Below, piece by piece: positions 50,742 through 59,342 of a stretch of DNA of 64,000 nucleotides. Under the pieces are notes generated by a model, which was not told the DNA's origin, did not search any database, and worked only from the letters and a program-made list of their open reading frames with translations. A program made the translations under genes and the position numbers. Source of the DNA: Flavobacteriales bacterium (GTDB lineage: Bacteria; Bacteroidota; Bacteroidia; Flavobacteriales; UBA1820); NCBI GenBank assembly GCA_003150615.1, contig QALN01000006.1, positions 1-64,000 on the forward strand. Reading direction: 5' to 3'. Numbering within the stretch: the first letter of the stretch is position 1; each line of letters begins with the position of its first letter.

Positions 50742-51086
50742 ATGCCTAAAGAAAAACCGAACGGATTAGAAGCGTTAGGAGGGTTGGTGTTCTCCACCGA
50801 CCGCAATATGGACCTCTCGCCACAGGAGCCGGAACAGGAAACTCCTGCGCCGGCAGCGCAGATTCTGCGCGTACGCCGGGATACATCGGGACGCAAAGGA
50901 AAGGTAGTGACGCTTGTGGACGGTTTTTCCGGACGCGAGGAAGATCTTGAGGGCCTCGCCAAAGATATAAAAAGGCATTGCGGTACGGGCGGTTCGGCCA
51001 AGGACGGTCAAATTATAATACAGGGCGACGTGTCCGCAAAGGTAAAGGCGTTCCTCGTGTCTAAAGGTTTCGTCAGAACCAGATAA
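50742..51086 (+). CDS. SUI1/eIF1-family translation factor (YciH type)
   Basis: A 114-residue protein with the SUI1 fold at its C-terminal half: LRVRRDTSGRKGKVVTLVDGFSGREEDLEGLAKDIKRHCGTGGSAKDGQIIIQGD is the hallmark (RKGK and TGG-x-KDG-x-I-x-I-Q-G-D). The first 40 residues are disordered-looking. Bacterial members influence start-site fidelity. It starts right after the unexplained stretch, and precedes the nucleoside phosphorylase gene by 58 bases. Confidence 0.92.
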   Translation: MPKEKPNGLEALGGLVFSTDRNMDLSPQEPEQETPAPAAQILRVRRDTSGRKGKVVTLVDGFSGREEDLEGLAKDIKRHCGTGGSAKDGQIIIQGDVSAKVKAFLVSKGFVRTR

Positions 51087-51144
51087 GTATCGCAGGGCGG
51101 TTACGGGCGGTTTTGGAGATAGGACATACAAAAACATACTCACT

Positions 51145-52029
51145 ATGAAGATACAGGAATCGGAATTGATAATAAACCCGGACGGAAGCATATACCACGT
51201 TCATCTGCGTCCGGAAGAATTGGCCGACGACGTGATACTGGTCGGCGATCCGGCGCGCGTGCCTGTCGTATCGGGACATTTCGATACGGTGGAGCTTAGG
51301 CGCGAGAACCGCGAGATACATTCCCACACGGGCACATACAAAGGCCGCAGGATTACCGTGATGTCCACCGGTATGGGGCCGGACAATATAGACATAGTCA
51401 TAAACGAACTCGACGCTCTTAAAAACATAGACCTGACCGCACGCGAGGTGAAGGATGTAAGGACGTCGATGAACATAGTGCGTATAGGTACTTCCGGGTC
51501 GTTGCAGAAAGACATCCCGGTGGACAGTTTCGTTCTTTCGCGAAAGGGTATAGGTTTCGACGGTGTGCTGCATTTTTACGACAGCGCCAGTGTGCGGCGC
51601 CGGGATATCGAGGATGCATTCGTTGCCCACAGCCGGTGGAATCCGCTCGCGGCAAGGCCGTACGTAGTGGAATGCGGCGAAGAGCTTTTTGCAAAATTGT
51701 ACAGTGACAGGACTGTGGAAGGATTTACGGCTACGGCGGTAGGATTTTACGGCCCGCAGGGACGTGTGCTGCGCCTGCCCCTGGCCAACCCGGAAGCCAA
51801 CGAAATGCTGGAAACATTTTCTTATAACGGTTTGCGCCTGACCAATTACGAAATGGAAACATCGGCAATATACGGACTCTCGAAGATGTTGGGTCATCAG
51901 GCGTGTTCGGCTAACTGCATAGTGGCTAACCGTGCGGCCGGGGAGTTCTCCAAAAATCCGTACGAGTCCGTGGAAAAACTGATAATTTACGTCCTGGACA
52001 GGATGGCAGCTACGAAAACCGCATCATGA
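51145..52029 (+). CDS. Nucleoside phosphorylase (uridine phosphorylase-like)
   Basis: A 294-residue PNP/UDP-family enzyme that cleaves nucleosides with phosphate. [20 protein letters not shown] and [20 protein letters not shown] are the phosphate and nucleoside blocks, followed by [10 protein letters not shown], and [18 protein letters not shown] holds the ribose-binding Glu-Met-Glu. It overlaps trmD by 4 bases (ATGA), so they are co-translated. Substrate preference is not certain from sequence. Confidence 0.9.
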   Translation: MKIQESELIINPDGSIYHVHLRPEELADDVILVGDPARVPVVSGHFDTVELRRENREIHSHTGTYKGRRITVMSTGMGPDNIDIVINELDALKNIDLTAREVKDVRTSMNIVRIGTSGSLQKDIPVDSFVLSRKGIGFDGVLHFYDSASVRRRDIEDAFVAHSRWNPLAARPYVVECGEELFAKLYSDRTVEGFTATAVGFYGPQGRVLRLPLANPEANEMLETFSYNGLRLTNYEMETSAIYGLSKMLGHQACSANCIVANRAAGEFSKNPYESVEKLIIYVLDRMAATKTAS

Positions 52030-52709
52030 GGATAGATATAATAACGGCCGTGCCGGCCCTGTTGGAAAGCCCGTTCGGGCAGTCGATAATGAAACGTGCA
52101 CGTGACAAAGGGTATCTGGAAGTCCATGTGCATAACCTGCACGATTATTCCAAAAACAAATACCGCCAGGTGGACGATTACCAGTTCGGAGGGGGCGCGG
52201 GCATGGTGATGATGGTAGAGCCGATAGACAAGTGCATATCGGAGCTCAAATCGCAGAGGACTTACGACGAGGTAATCTACATGACGCCCGACGGGGAACA
52301 ATGGACCCAGGGAATGGCCAACTCCTACTCTCTCAAGGAAAACCTTATAATACTCTGCGGGCATTACAAAGGGGTTGACGAACGCGTACGCCAGATGCAT
52401 ATAACTTCGGAAATATCCATAGGCGATTATGTCATATCCGGAGGCGAGCTTGCCGCCGCCATAGTCGCCGACAGTATAGTAAGGCTGATACCCGGAGTGC
52501 TGGGCGACGAGCAATCGGCTCTTTCCGACAGTTTCCAGGACGGTCTGCTTTCGCCGCCGGTGTACACCAGGCCGGAAGAGTACAAGGGATTGAAAGTGCC
52601 TCAGGTGCTTATGGGCGGAAACCACAGCGCGATAGACAACTGGCGCATGGAACAGGCCCTGGAACGCACCCGTGCCAGGCGCCCGGATTTGCTCGGCGAC
52701 GGGGTTTAG
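52026..52709 (+). CDS. trmD: tRNA (guanine37-N1)-methyltransferase
   Basis: A 227-residue SPOUT enzyme that methylates G37 of tRNAs reading CNN codons. [21 protein letters not shown] is the usual start; the cofactor knot contains [11 protein letters not shown] and [41 protein letters not shown]. Length is normal. It is coupled by overlap to the phosphorylase gene, away from the usual rimM-trmD-rplS cluster. Confidence 0.97.
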   Translation: MRIDIITAVPALLESPFGQSIMKRARDKGYLEVHVHNLHDYSKNKYRQVDDYQFGGGAGMVMMVEPIDKCISELKSQRTYDEVIYMTPDGEQWTQGMANSYSLKENLIILCGHYKGVDERVRQMHITSEISIGDYVISGGELAAAIVADSIVRLIPGVLGDEQSALSDSFQDGLLSPPVYTRPEEYKGLKVPQVLMGGNHSAIDNWRMEQALERTRARRPDLLGDGV

Positions 52710-52985
52710 GTGTATTTGTTACACTGTTTTTAACGTGAGGTTTTTATCTTAAAAACTGGTTTGTGTTGAAAAAAACTCCGGGATTTTGCCGTTTTGTTGG
52801 TTTTTATTTAAGAATGAGGGTAAAACAGTGTGCATGAGGTAATTGTTGTCACACTCTGGTTAAAAGCGGATTTCTTTTCTAAATTAGCCCCTGTCAAACC
52901 GGCGGGTATGTCGCTTTATGCAAAACCGGTGCGGCATAATGATTTTTAAAAGGCTAACAACAAAAAAACAATATCGTTTCCAAAA
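52710..52985. other. Intergenic region upstream of aspA with repeated motif
   Basis: TTACACTGTTTTTA at 52719-52732 and its near inverse complement AAAACAGTGT at 52822-52831 occur here, and the same 14-mer recurs at 56513. A further diverged copy (ACACTCTGGTTAAAA) is at 52852. No TAnnTTTG element was found before aspA. Confidence 0.4.
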
Positions 52986-54389
52986 ATGAAATACAGGATT
53001 GAAAGCGACTCCATAGGTGAGTTGAAGGTAAACGCCGACGCGTATTACGGCGTACAGACACAAAGGGCCATAGATAATTTCGATATCTCCCGCATTAAGG
53101 TGAGCGACTATCCGGAGATGGTAAAGGCTCTCGGTATGGTGAAACTGGCGGCAGCGCGTGCGAACTACGACCTGGGCCTTTTGCCGAAGGATATTTTCAA
53201 AGCGATGGAAGATGCCTGCAAGCGCGTTATCGCCGGAGAGTTCGACAAAGAGTTCCCGGTTGACCTTATACAGGGCGGAGCCGGTACATCGACCAATATG
53301 AATGCCAACGAGGTGATAGCCAATATTGCGCTTGAATCGTTGGGGAAAGAAAGGGGCGATTATAAGACCGTTTCCCCGAACGACCATGTAAACCTTTCCC
53401 AGTCCACTAACGACGCATATCCTACCGCGCTCAAGGTGACGTTTATAAATTCCAACAAGGAACTGGTAAAACACCTTCAGGGCCTGATAGATTCATTCCA
53501 CAGGAAAGGCGCTGAATTCGCTTCCATACTCAAAATGGGCCGCACCGAAATGCAGGATGCCGTGCCTATGACCCTTGGACAGGAATTCGAGGCTTTTGCC
53601 GCCACCCTGATGGAAGAAATCGACCGCCTGAACCAGATGGCCAAGTTGTTCCAGGAAATAAACATGGGTGCTACTGCCATAGGAACTGGTATAAACGCTA
53701 CTCCGGGATATGCCGAACTGGTAACGCGCAAACTGTCCGATATCATGGGCATGGAGTTCATCAAGGCGTCCAACCTGATAGAGGCTACACCCGATACCGG
53801 TTCTTATGTGATATATTCTTCGGCGCTGAAACGTCTGGCGGTGAAGCTGTCCAAGATAAGCAACGACCTTCGCCTGTTGTCTTCCGGTCCGCGTTGCGGT
53901 TTCAACGAAATAAACCTGCCTTCGCTCCAGCCTGGCTCGTCCATCATGCCGGGCAAGGTGAATCCGGTGGTGCCGGAGATGGTGAACGAGGTGTGCTACA
54001 AGGTCATCGGCAACGACCTTACGGTGACGTTTGCAGCCGAGGCCGGTCAGTTGCAGCTCAATGCCATGGAGCCGGTGATAGCCGAGGCCATACTCGAATC
54101 GATAACGTATCTCACGCGTGCTATGGATACGCTGGCGACCAAGTGCGTGGACGGTATAACGGCCAATGAAGACGTGTGCCATAATCTGGTTATGAATTCA
54201 ATAGGCCTTGTAACTGCGCTTAACCCGTACATAGGTTACAAGAATTCGGCTATGATTGCAAAAGAGGCGCTCAAGACAGGAAAGGGCGTTTACGAATTGG
54301 TGCTTGAGCACAATGTCCTGCCTAAGGAAAAACTCGATGAGATTCTCGATCCTGAAAACATGATAGCCCCGCATCCGTTCGGAAAATAA
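52986..54389 (+). CDS. aspA: Aspartate ammonia-lyase (aspartase)
   Basis: A 467-residue fumarase/aspartase-family lyase that converts aspartate to fumarate and ammonia. The signature GSSIMPGKVNPVVPEMV is present with its flexible active-site loop serine, together with the N-terminal block YYGVQTQRAIDNF, HVNLSQSTNDAYPTALK and EPVIAEAILESITYL. Length fits aspartase. In anaerobic Bacteroidota it feeds fumarate respiration. It has a long upstream region with repeated motifs and a terminator downstream, hence monocistronic. Confidence 0.95.
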   Translation: MKYRIESDSIGELKVNADAYYGVQTQRAIDNFDISRIKVSDYPEMVKALGMVKLAAARANYDLGLLPKDIFKAMEDACKRVIAGEFDKEFPVDLIQGGAGTSTNMNANEVIANIALESLGKERGDYKTVSPNDHVNLSQSTNDAYPTALKVTFINSNKELVKHLQGLIDSFHRKGAEFASILKMGRTEMQDAVPMTLGQEFEAFAATLMEEIDRLNQMAKLFQEINMGATAIGTGINATPGYAELVTRKLSDIMGMEFIKASNLIEATPDTGSYVIYSSALKRLAVKLSKISNDLRLLSSGPRCGFNEINLPSLQPGSSIMPGKVNPVVPEMVNEVCYKVIGNDLTVTFAAEAGQLQLNAMEPVIAEAILESITYLTRAMDTLATKCVDGITANEDVCHNLVMNSIGLVTALNPYIGYKNSAMIAKEALKTGKGVYELVLEHNVLPKEKLDEILDPENMIAPHPFGK

Positions 54390-54412
54390 CGGTATGTGCA
54401 GGCAATATTAAG

Positions 54413-54443
54413 AAGTCCGGCCGATCAGGCCGGACTTTTTTTT
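54413..54443 (+). terminator. Terminator of aspA
   Basis: A 10-bp stem (AAGTCCGGCC with GGCCGGACTT) with a 5-base loop is followed by a T-run. Confidence 0.93.
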
Positions 54444-54663
54444 CTGCGGATAAATTATAATAAGGCTGCGCCGGCGGTATGATTGTCGCTTATATGCGGC
54501 GTTGATATGCGCAGGCTGGACGAATTTAAAGGTTTGCGACCGGTTTTTATAGTATGTTGTTCTGTTGTATTAAATGATTGTGCCGTGAATTTGTAAAAAA
54601 CAAAGGAATAATCTTCGTATTTAAGTATCTTGCGCACATATTCTAACAGACTGCTAACGGCCG

Positions 54664-55239
54664 ATGATGTATAATACGATAAATTCTCTTAAAGCCAAAT
54701 CGAATATGAGCGATAGTTCCATAAAAGAACTGTTGGCGCATAGTTCCTTGCTGGAATTGCCTAAGAAACATATTTTGACATCTTCGTACAGGCATGATAA
54801 AAATTTTTATTTCATAGAAAAAGGCATAACAAGGTCTTATTGTCTGGTTAACGGAAAGGAAGTCACTTCCTGGTTCAGCGCAGAGGGAGATATCGTGTTT
54901 TCCACAAACAGTTTTTATGGGAATATAAAAGGATATGAACACGAATTCGTTCAGTTGTTGGAGGATACGGTTTTGTATGCTGTTCCGGTAAAAGATCTGG
55001 AGGCGTTGTACAGGACAAATATTGAGATAGCGAATTGGTCGAGAATTCTGCATCAGGATGCTTTCATAATAAATGAAAAACGTTTGATATCCAGGTTGTA
55101 CATGTCGGCGCAGGAGCGGTATATGGAATTGTTGGAAACACGTCCTGAACTTTTCCGAAGAGTAAATTTAGGATATATAGCGTCTTTTTTGGGTATTTCT
55201 CAGGTGACGCTGTGCCATTTGAGAAATAAAGTCAGGTAA
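54664..55239 (+). CDS. Crp/Fnr-family transcriptional regulator
   Basis: A 191-residue regulator. The first 110 residues form a cyclic-nucleotide-binding-like beta roll (GITRSYCLVNGKEVTSWFSAEGDIVF), and the end carries a helix-turn-helix (LGYIASFLGISQVTLCHLRNK). The usual nucleotide-binding Arg-Ser core is not obvious, so the signal may differ. No iron-sulfur cysteines for Fnr. Its C-terminal block (VNLGYIASFLGISQVTLCHLRN) fits Bacteroidota Crp-like proteins. Positioned upstream of the acyltransferase gene. Confidence 0.85.
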   Translation: MMYNTINSLKAKSNMSDSSIKELLAHSSLLELPKKHILTSSYRHDKNFYFIEKGITRSYCLVNGKEVTSWFSAEGDIVFSTNSFYGNIKGYEHEFVQLLEDTVLYAVPVKDLEALYRTNIEIANWSRILHQDAFIINEKRLISRLYMSAQERYMELLETRPELFRRVNLGYIASFLGISQVTLCHLRNKVR

Positions 55240-55316
55240 CCGGTAAGTTACGGGCGGCTGGACTTGCTTTGTTTTACTTTTTTAAGTAGTTAAAAAAAGA
55301 TGTTATGACATTGCTA

Positions 55317-55324
55317 TAATTTTG
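55317..55324 (+). promoter_or_regulatory. Candidate -7 element (TAATTTTG)
   Basis: Matches TAnnTTTG and ends 22 bases before the acyltransferase ATG at 55347. Confidence 0.5.
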
Positions 55325-55346
55325 CCCTTTAAAATCCAACTTCAAG

Positions 55347-56480
55347 ATGAAAAATACAAATCGTATAGTATGGGCCGATTTGGTTCGTTTTATCGCTATT
55401 TTTATGGTGATCTGTATCCATTGTTCGGATCCTTTCAACGTTTCCCCCGAAGCGCGTTCCAATCCTGAGTATAATTTATGGGGCAGTATTTACGGTGCTT
55501 TTCTGCGTCCGTGCGTGCCGTTGTTCGTTATGCTTACCGGAATGTTATTGCTGCCCGTAGAACAGGAAATAGGGCAGTTCTACAAAAAAAGGATGCTTCG
55601 TGTGGTAATACCGTTTATCGTCTGGTCTTTGTTGTATAATTTGTTTCCGTGGTTTACCGGAGTGTTAGGATTGGATAGTTCCGTTTTGTCCGGAATGTTC
55701 GCATACGCGGGCGAATCCCCGGATCAGACATTTGAAGGCAGTCTGCATAATATTTTAATGATTCCTTTCAATTTCAATACATATACGGTCCCTTTGTGGT
55801 ACATATATATGTTGATAGGATTGTATCTGTATATGCCGTTCTTTTCCGCATGGTTGAAACAGGCGACGGAGAAACAGATGAGAATATTTCTGTCCATTTG
55901 GTTCGTTTCGCTGTTTTTGCCTTATTGCCAGGAATATATATCGGAGTATATAGGAGGGGTTTGCGCCTGGAATGATTTCGGTGTTTTATACTATTTCTCA
56001 GGCTTTACAGGATATATGCTTTTGGGTTATTATTTGAAAGACGGCATCCGGTTGCCGGTTAAAAATACTATCGTTTTGTCCGTTGTCATGCTGGCGGCCG
56101 GTTATGCCATAACATATTACGGATTCAGAAATATGACCTCACAACCGGGAATATCGGAGAGGCAGCTGGAATTGTTCTTTTTGTATTGTTCACCTAACGT
56201 ACTGCTGATGACAGTGGCGTGGTATTTGTTGATTCAAAAAGTAAAAGTAAAGTCCCCAGTGGTTATATCGGCCTTAAAGAATATAACCAAATGCGGGCTT
56301 GGCATTTATATGATACATTATTTTATCGTGGGATTCGGTTATTTGGTTGTCGATAAAATGGGAATACCGGTATTTATGCGCATCCCGGTCACTGCTTTGT
56401 TTGTGTTTGCCTTGTCGTGGGGTATAGTTGCGTTATTTTACAAAGTCCGGCCTAAGGCTGCAAAATGGATAATGGGCTAA
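55347..56480 (+). CDS. Acyltransferase-3 family membrane protein
   Basis: A 377-residue membrane protein with about ten helices. It begins with the family pattern VWADLVRFIAIFMVICIHCSDPF (conserved Arg and His), followed by FLRPCVPLFVMLTGMLLLP and the KRMLRVVIPFIVWSLLYN block. These transfer acetyl or succinyl groups to cell-surface sugars using acyl-CoA. The target is not evident here. It follows the Crp-like regulator by 107 bases with its own -7 element. GC is lower than in the flanking genes. Confidence 0.9.
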   Translation: MKNTNRIVWADLVRFIAIFMVICIHCSDPFNVSPEARSNPEYNLWGSIYGAFLRPCVPLFVMLTGMLLLPVEQEIGQFYKKRMLRVVIPFIVWSLLYNLFPWFTGVLGLDSSVLSGMFAYAGESPDQTFEGSLHNILMIPFNFNTYTVPLWYIYMLIGLYLYMPFFSAWLKQATEKQMRIFLSIWFVSLFLPYCQEYISEYIGGVCAWNDFGVLYYFSGFTGYMLLGYYLKDGIRLPVKNTIVLSVVMLAAGYAITYYGFRNMTSQPGISERQLELFFLYCSPNVLLMTVAWYLLIQKVKVKSPVVISALKNITKCGLGIYMIHYFIVGFGYLVVDKMGIPVFMRIPVTALFVFALSWGIVALFYKVRPKAAKWIMG

Positions 56481-56512
56481 GATTTGACATGAATATGTGA
56501 GGGAAGGATTTT

Positions 56513-56526
56513 TTACACTGTTTTTA
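56513..56526 (+). promoter_or_regulatory. 14-base motif shared with the aspA upstream region
   Basis: TTACACTGTTTTTA here equals the sequence at 52719-52732. It lies 124 bases upstream of the PepSY-like gene. Shared intergenic motifs of this length can be regulator sites; none is known. Confidence 0.3.
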
Positions 56527-56649
56527 GGATTTCCCGGATGTATTTTATGAATGATTTCACTTACTGAGTTGCGGTTTATTCATTACCTTAGTAATGTGTA
56601 AATTTACAGCGGGTGCTGTAAAAATTTAGAAACCAAACTTAGAAAAAAG

Positions 56650-57084
56650 ATGAAAAAGATTATCTCATTGTTATTAGTGCTGTTTACCTTGGGTTTTTCA
56701 GCATATGCGGATGACAAACCGATTACTCAGGAACAACTGCCTGCGCCGGCCCAGCAGTTCATAAAGAAGTATTTTCCGGCGGCTAAAATCGCTTATGCTA
56801 CGGTGGACAAAGATCTGCTGGGCAAGGATTACAAGGTACGCCTTGACGATATGACGAAACTGGAATTCGACGGCAGCGGACAATGGACGGAAGTCGATTG
56901 CGGGCGTAATGCGGTACCGGCGGCAATCGTGCCGAAACCGATAGCCGATCACGTAGGTAAGTCTTTCAAGGGCGTGCCTGTGGTGAAAATAGAGCGTGAC
57001 CGCAAAGGTTATGATGTTGAATTGCAAAACAAACTTGAGATAAAGTTCGACAGCAAGTTCAATGTATTGGAATACGACGATTGA
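56650..57084 (+). CDS. PepSY-like (DUF2874) periplasmic protein
   Basis: A 144-residue secreted protein with a clear signal peptide (LLLVLFTLGFSAYA). It carries two related PepSY-like units, the first with LPAPAQQFIKKYFPAAKIAYATVDKDLLGKDYKVRL and the second starting VPKPIADHVGKSFKGVPVVKIERDRKGYDVEL. Such proteins are common in Bacteroidota and may bind or inhibit proteases or metals; function unknown. A 30-bp perfect hairpin follows downstream. Confidence 0.88.
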   Translation: MKKIISLLLVLFTLGFSAYADDKPITQEQLPAPAQQFIKKYFPAAKIAYATVDKDLLGKDYKVRLDDMTKLEFDGSGQWTEVDCGRNAVPAAIVPKPIADHVGKSFKGVPVVKIERDRKGYDVELQNKLEIKFDSKFNVLEYDD

Positions 57085-57101
57085 TGCGTATTTCCAGGCT
57101 C

Positions 57102-57166
57102 GCAGACATTCAGTAAAAAAGCCGTGCAACGGAAAACGTTGCACGGCTTTTTTACTGAATGTCTGC
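57102..57166. terminator. 30-bp perfect hairpin between convergent genes
   Basis: Bases 57102-57131 are the exact reverse complement of 57137-57166, with a 5-base loop GAAAA. T6 and A6 lie in the arms. It sits between the stop of the PepSY-like gene and the stop of the CWC gene, so it can serve both strands. Its length is far beyond the 7-15 bp of the other terminators here. Confidence 0.9.
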
Positions 57167-57168
57167 TT

Positions 57169-57366
57169 TTATTTGCGCATAGGACGTTTAAGGCGCGCGG
57201 CCTTGTTTAGTTCTTCGATGCATTCGCGGCACAGGCAGCCTTCATAGTTGTCGGCAATGAAGTTCATGGCATCGGGCTCTATTTTTTCGTTCATGCACCA
57301 GCATTGTTCGATGTTTTCATGGTTGCAGGTAAATGTCTTCCCGCAACGCGGACATTTCTTTTCCAT
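57169..57366 (-). CDS. Cysteine-rich CWC-family protein
   Basis: A 65-residue protein with the metal-binding spacing CPRCGKTFTCNHENIEQCWCMN followed by CLCRECIEELNKAARLKRP. The CWC motif names the family. Zinc binding is likely by the cysteines. Small, cytoplasmic, of unknown role. Convergent with the PepSY-like gene. Confidence 0.9.
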   Translation of the reverse strand: MEKKCPRCGKTFTCNHENIEQCWCMNEKIEPDAMNFIADNYEGCLCRECIEELNKAARLKRPMRK

Positions 57367-57445
57367 TTTTTTGTGAGAGTTTATACTTATGCTATTGTGT
57401 TGACGTAGACCGTGCTTTGCCGGGTATGGGGTGGAAAAACGGCGG

Positions 57446-58579
57446 CTATTCCAGCCCGTAATCCGTGAAATTCCCTTCGGTCTTTTTTCCCGAAGCCACC
57501 ATACGCAGTATGTTTATCTCCTGTTGCGTCAAAAAGCGCCACTGCCCGCGGGCGAGGTTTTTCTTTGTGAGCGGGCCCAGTTGTACGCGGTCCAGTTTGA
57601 CCACTTCGTATCCGAGGTGTTCGAATATGCGGCGTACTATTCGGTTGCGGCCGGAGTGTAGCTCGACGCCGACTTCCTTATGCGATGCCTCCGGTATGTA
57701 GGATATGCTGTCCACGATTATTTCGCCGTCTTCAAGTTCTATGCCCTGGCGTATCTTGCCCATGTCGTTGGCCGTAAGCGTGCGGTCGAGGGTCACGTGG
57801 TACGTTTTCTTTATGTTGCTCGAAGGGTGCATTATGCTTTTTGCCATCTGCCCGTCGTTGGTGAAAAGGAGCAGTCCCATCGTAGAGCGGTCCAGACGGC
57901 CTACCGGGTATATGCGTTCCTTCCCTGCGTTTTTCACCAGTTCCATCACGGTGCGGCGTTTTTCGGGGTCGTCGGTGGTGGTGATGTAGTTCTTAGGTTT
58001 GTTCAGCAGGACATATACGGTTTTTTCCGTTTTTAGTTCCGTGCCGTCGAATTTGACCACATCGGTCGGGAGTACTTTATGCCCCATTTCCGTTATTACC
58101 TGCCCGTTCACCTGTACCGAGCCGGAGCGGATGTACATGTCCGCATCGCGGCGGGAGCACACCCCGGAGTGGGCTATGAATTTGTTTAGGCGGATTCCTT
58201 CGCGTTCGTCTTTTTTCTCGGGTGTGCGGGAAGGACGTTTGTAAGCGGTCGTCTTTTCCGGGCGCTTTTTCACCAGGCGTTCTTTGGACAGGTTTGAAGA
58301 CGAGCGCACGCGGTCTTCGTAGCGTCCTTCATAGGAGGCGTGGCGTTGTTGCTGTTCGCTGCGTTTTTCCGTTTCCCGTTTTTCGGCGCGGACTATGGCT
58401 TCGCGTTTTTCTTTCGACAGGAATACGCTTTTTTTGTTGCCGAAGTTTATTTTTCCTCCATCGGTGCGGTTATTGCCCTGAGAGGAATGATGTGCTGCGT
58501 TTGTCTTAGGTCTTGTCTGTCCTGTCCCCCCCTGTGTGCGGGGCGTGTTTTTACGCGGTTCCCCGTTGCGTTTTATCAT
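57446..58579 (-). CDS. RluB/RsuA-family pseudouridine synthase with basic extension
   Basis: A 377-residue synthase. The N-terminal about 130 residues are a low-complexity basic tail (KEKREAIVRAEKRETEKRSEQQQRH and so on). An S4 domain follows (GIRLNKFIAHSGVCSRRDADMYIRSG) and the catalytic block with the Asp in IYPVGRLDRSTMGLLLFTNDG. These modify U2605 of 23S rRNA (RluB type) or 16S U516 (RsuA type); the extension and long form are closer to RluB. Start is at 58579. A -7 element lies upstream. Confidence 0.92.
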   Translation of the reverse strand: MIKRNGEPRKNTPRTQGGTGQTRPKTNAAHHSSQGNNRTDGGKINFGNKKSVFLSKEKREAIVRAEKRETEKRSEQQQRHASYEGRYEDRVRSSSNLSKERLVKKRPEKTTAYKRPSRTPEKKDEREGIRLNKFIAHSGVCSRRDADMYIRSGSVQVNGQVITEMGHKVLPTDVVKFDGTELKTEKTVYVLLNKPKNYITTTDDPEKRRTVMELVKNAGKERIYPVGRLDRSTMGLLLFTNDGQMAKSIMHPSSNIKKTYHVTLDRTLTANDMGKIRQGIELEDGEIIVDSISYIPEASHKEVGVELHSGRNRIVRRIFEHLGYEVVKLDRVQLGPLTKKNLARGQWRFLTQQEINILRMVASGKKTEGNFTDYGLE

Positions 58580-58653
58580 GTTCTTTGCAATGATTTTAGT
58601 TTGCTGCCTTCCAGGCAGTAATGTATTTGCCGGAAAAACGTTTTCCGACCATG

Positions 58654-58661
58654 CAAAGATA
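58654..58661 (-). promoter_or_regulatory. Candidate -7 element (TATCTTTG) for the synthase gene
   Basis: Reads TATCTTTG on the minus strand, 74 bases upstream of the ATG at 58579. It supports that start over the earlier ATG at 58705. Confidence 0.5.
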
Positions 58662-58767
58662 GTCCATTTTAATGCTGCCCCGTCAGGGAAAGCCATAAAT
58701 TGCACGGTATTATTTCCTAATGTGGCGGTTTATGGGTATTTTTACGCTGAAAAATCCGGAAAAAACG

Positions 58768-59271
58768 ATGAAAACAAAAAACTTGTACATATTCCTGGCG
58801 ATAGTCTTGTCCGTGTTTTCCGCTTCCGCCCAACAGGCAAAAAAAGTGTATTTCGGAGGCAACCTCGGTTTTTCGTTCGGCAGCGAAACGTCCGTTATGG
58901 TGGAACCTACGGTGCTGTACGGGTTTTCGCAGTACTTTAAGCTGGGCGGCGGCGTCAGTTACCGCTACGTATCCTCCGACAGGTATGACTATTCGGACAA
59001 CATATACGGTGCGCGCGCAATAGCTATGGCCACCCCGCTGCCGTATATAAACATATCGGTGGATTACGGTATGTACCACCGCACGACCAGAATATCGTCG
59101 GGCGAAAAGATAAGGGACGGGTGGATACCCTCGCTCAGTCCGGCAATAGGCGTGAACATACCGGTGGGTCGCGGTTTTGTAAGCATAGGCGCGGGTTACG
59201 ACGTGTTGTATGACGCTTCCACCAGCGTATATTCCAATGCGTGGATTCCTATGGTGTCGTTTTATTTCTGA
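58768..59271 (+). CDS. Small outer-membrane beta-barrel protein
   Basis: A 167-residue protein with a signal peptide (NLYIFLAIVLSVFSASAQ) and eight or so amphipathic strands ending in a terminal Phe (WIPMVSFYF). It looks like a small OmpX/OmpA-type barrel of about eight strands. No periplasmic domain is seen. Start ATG is at 58768 since the earlier ATG adds a poor extension. It precedes the AddB-like gene by 71 bases, probably unrelated in role. Confidence 0.82.
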   Translation: MKTKNLYIFLAIVLSVFSASAQQAKKVYFGGNLGFSFGSETSVMVEPTVLYGFSQYFKLGGGVSYRYVSSDRYDYSDNIYGARAIAMATPLPYINISVDYGMYHRTTRISSGEKIRDGWIPSLSPAIGVNIPVGRGFVSIGAGYDVLYDASTSVYSNAWIPMVSFYF

Positions 59272-59342
59272 AAAAATGCCTGTGGAGGTTTGTGACCGCC
59301 CTGCGGAAAATAATGTATGGAATAAAGTTTAAATATATATAG

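Noticed and set aside
52822..52831. Inverse copy of the 14-mer as a terminator with 52719
   Set aside because: The arms are 90 bases apart with no T-run, so no terminator.
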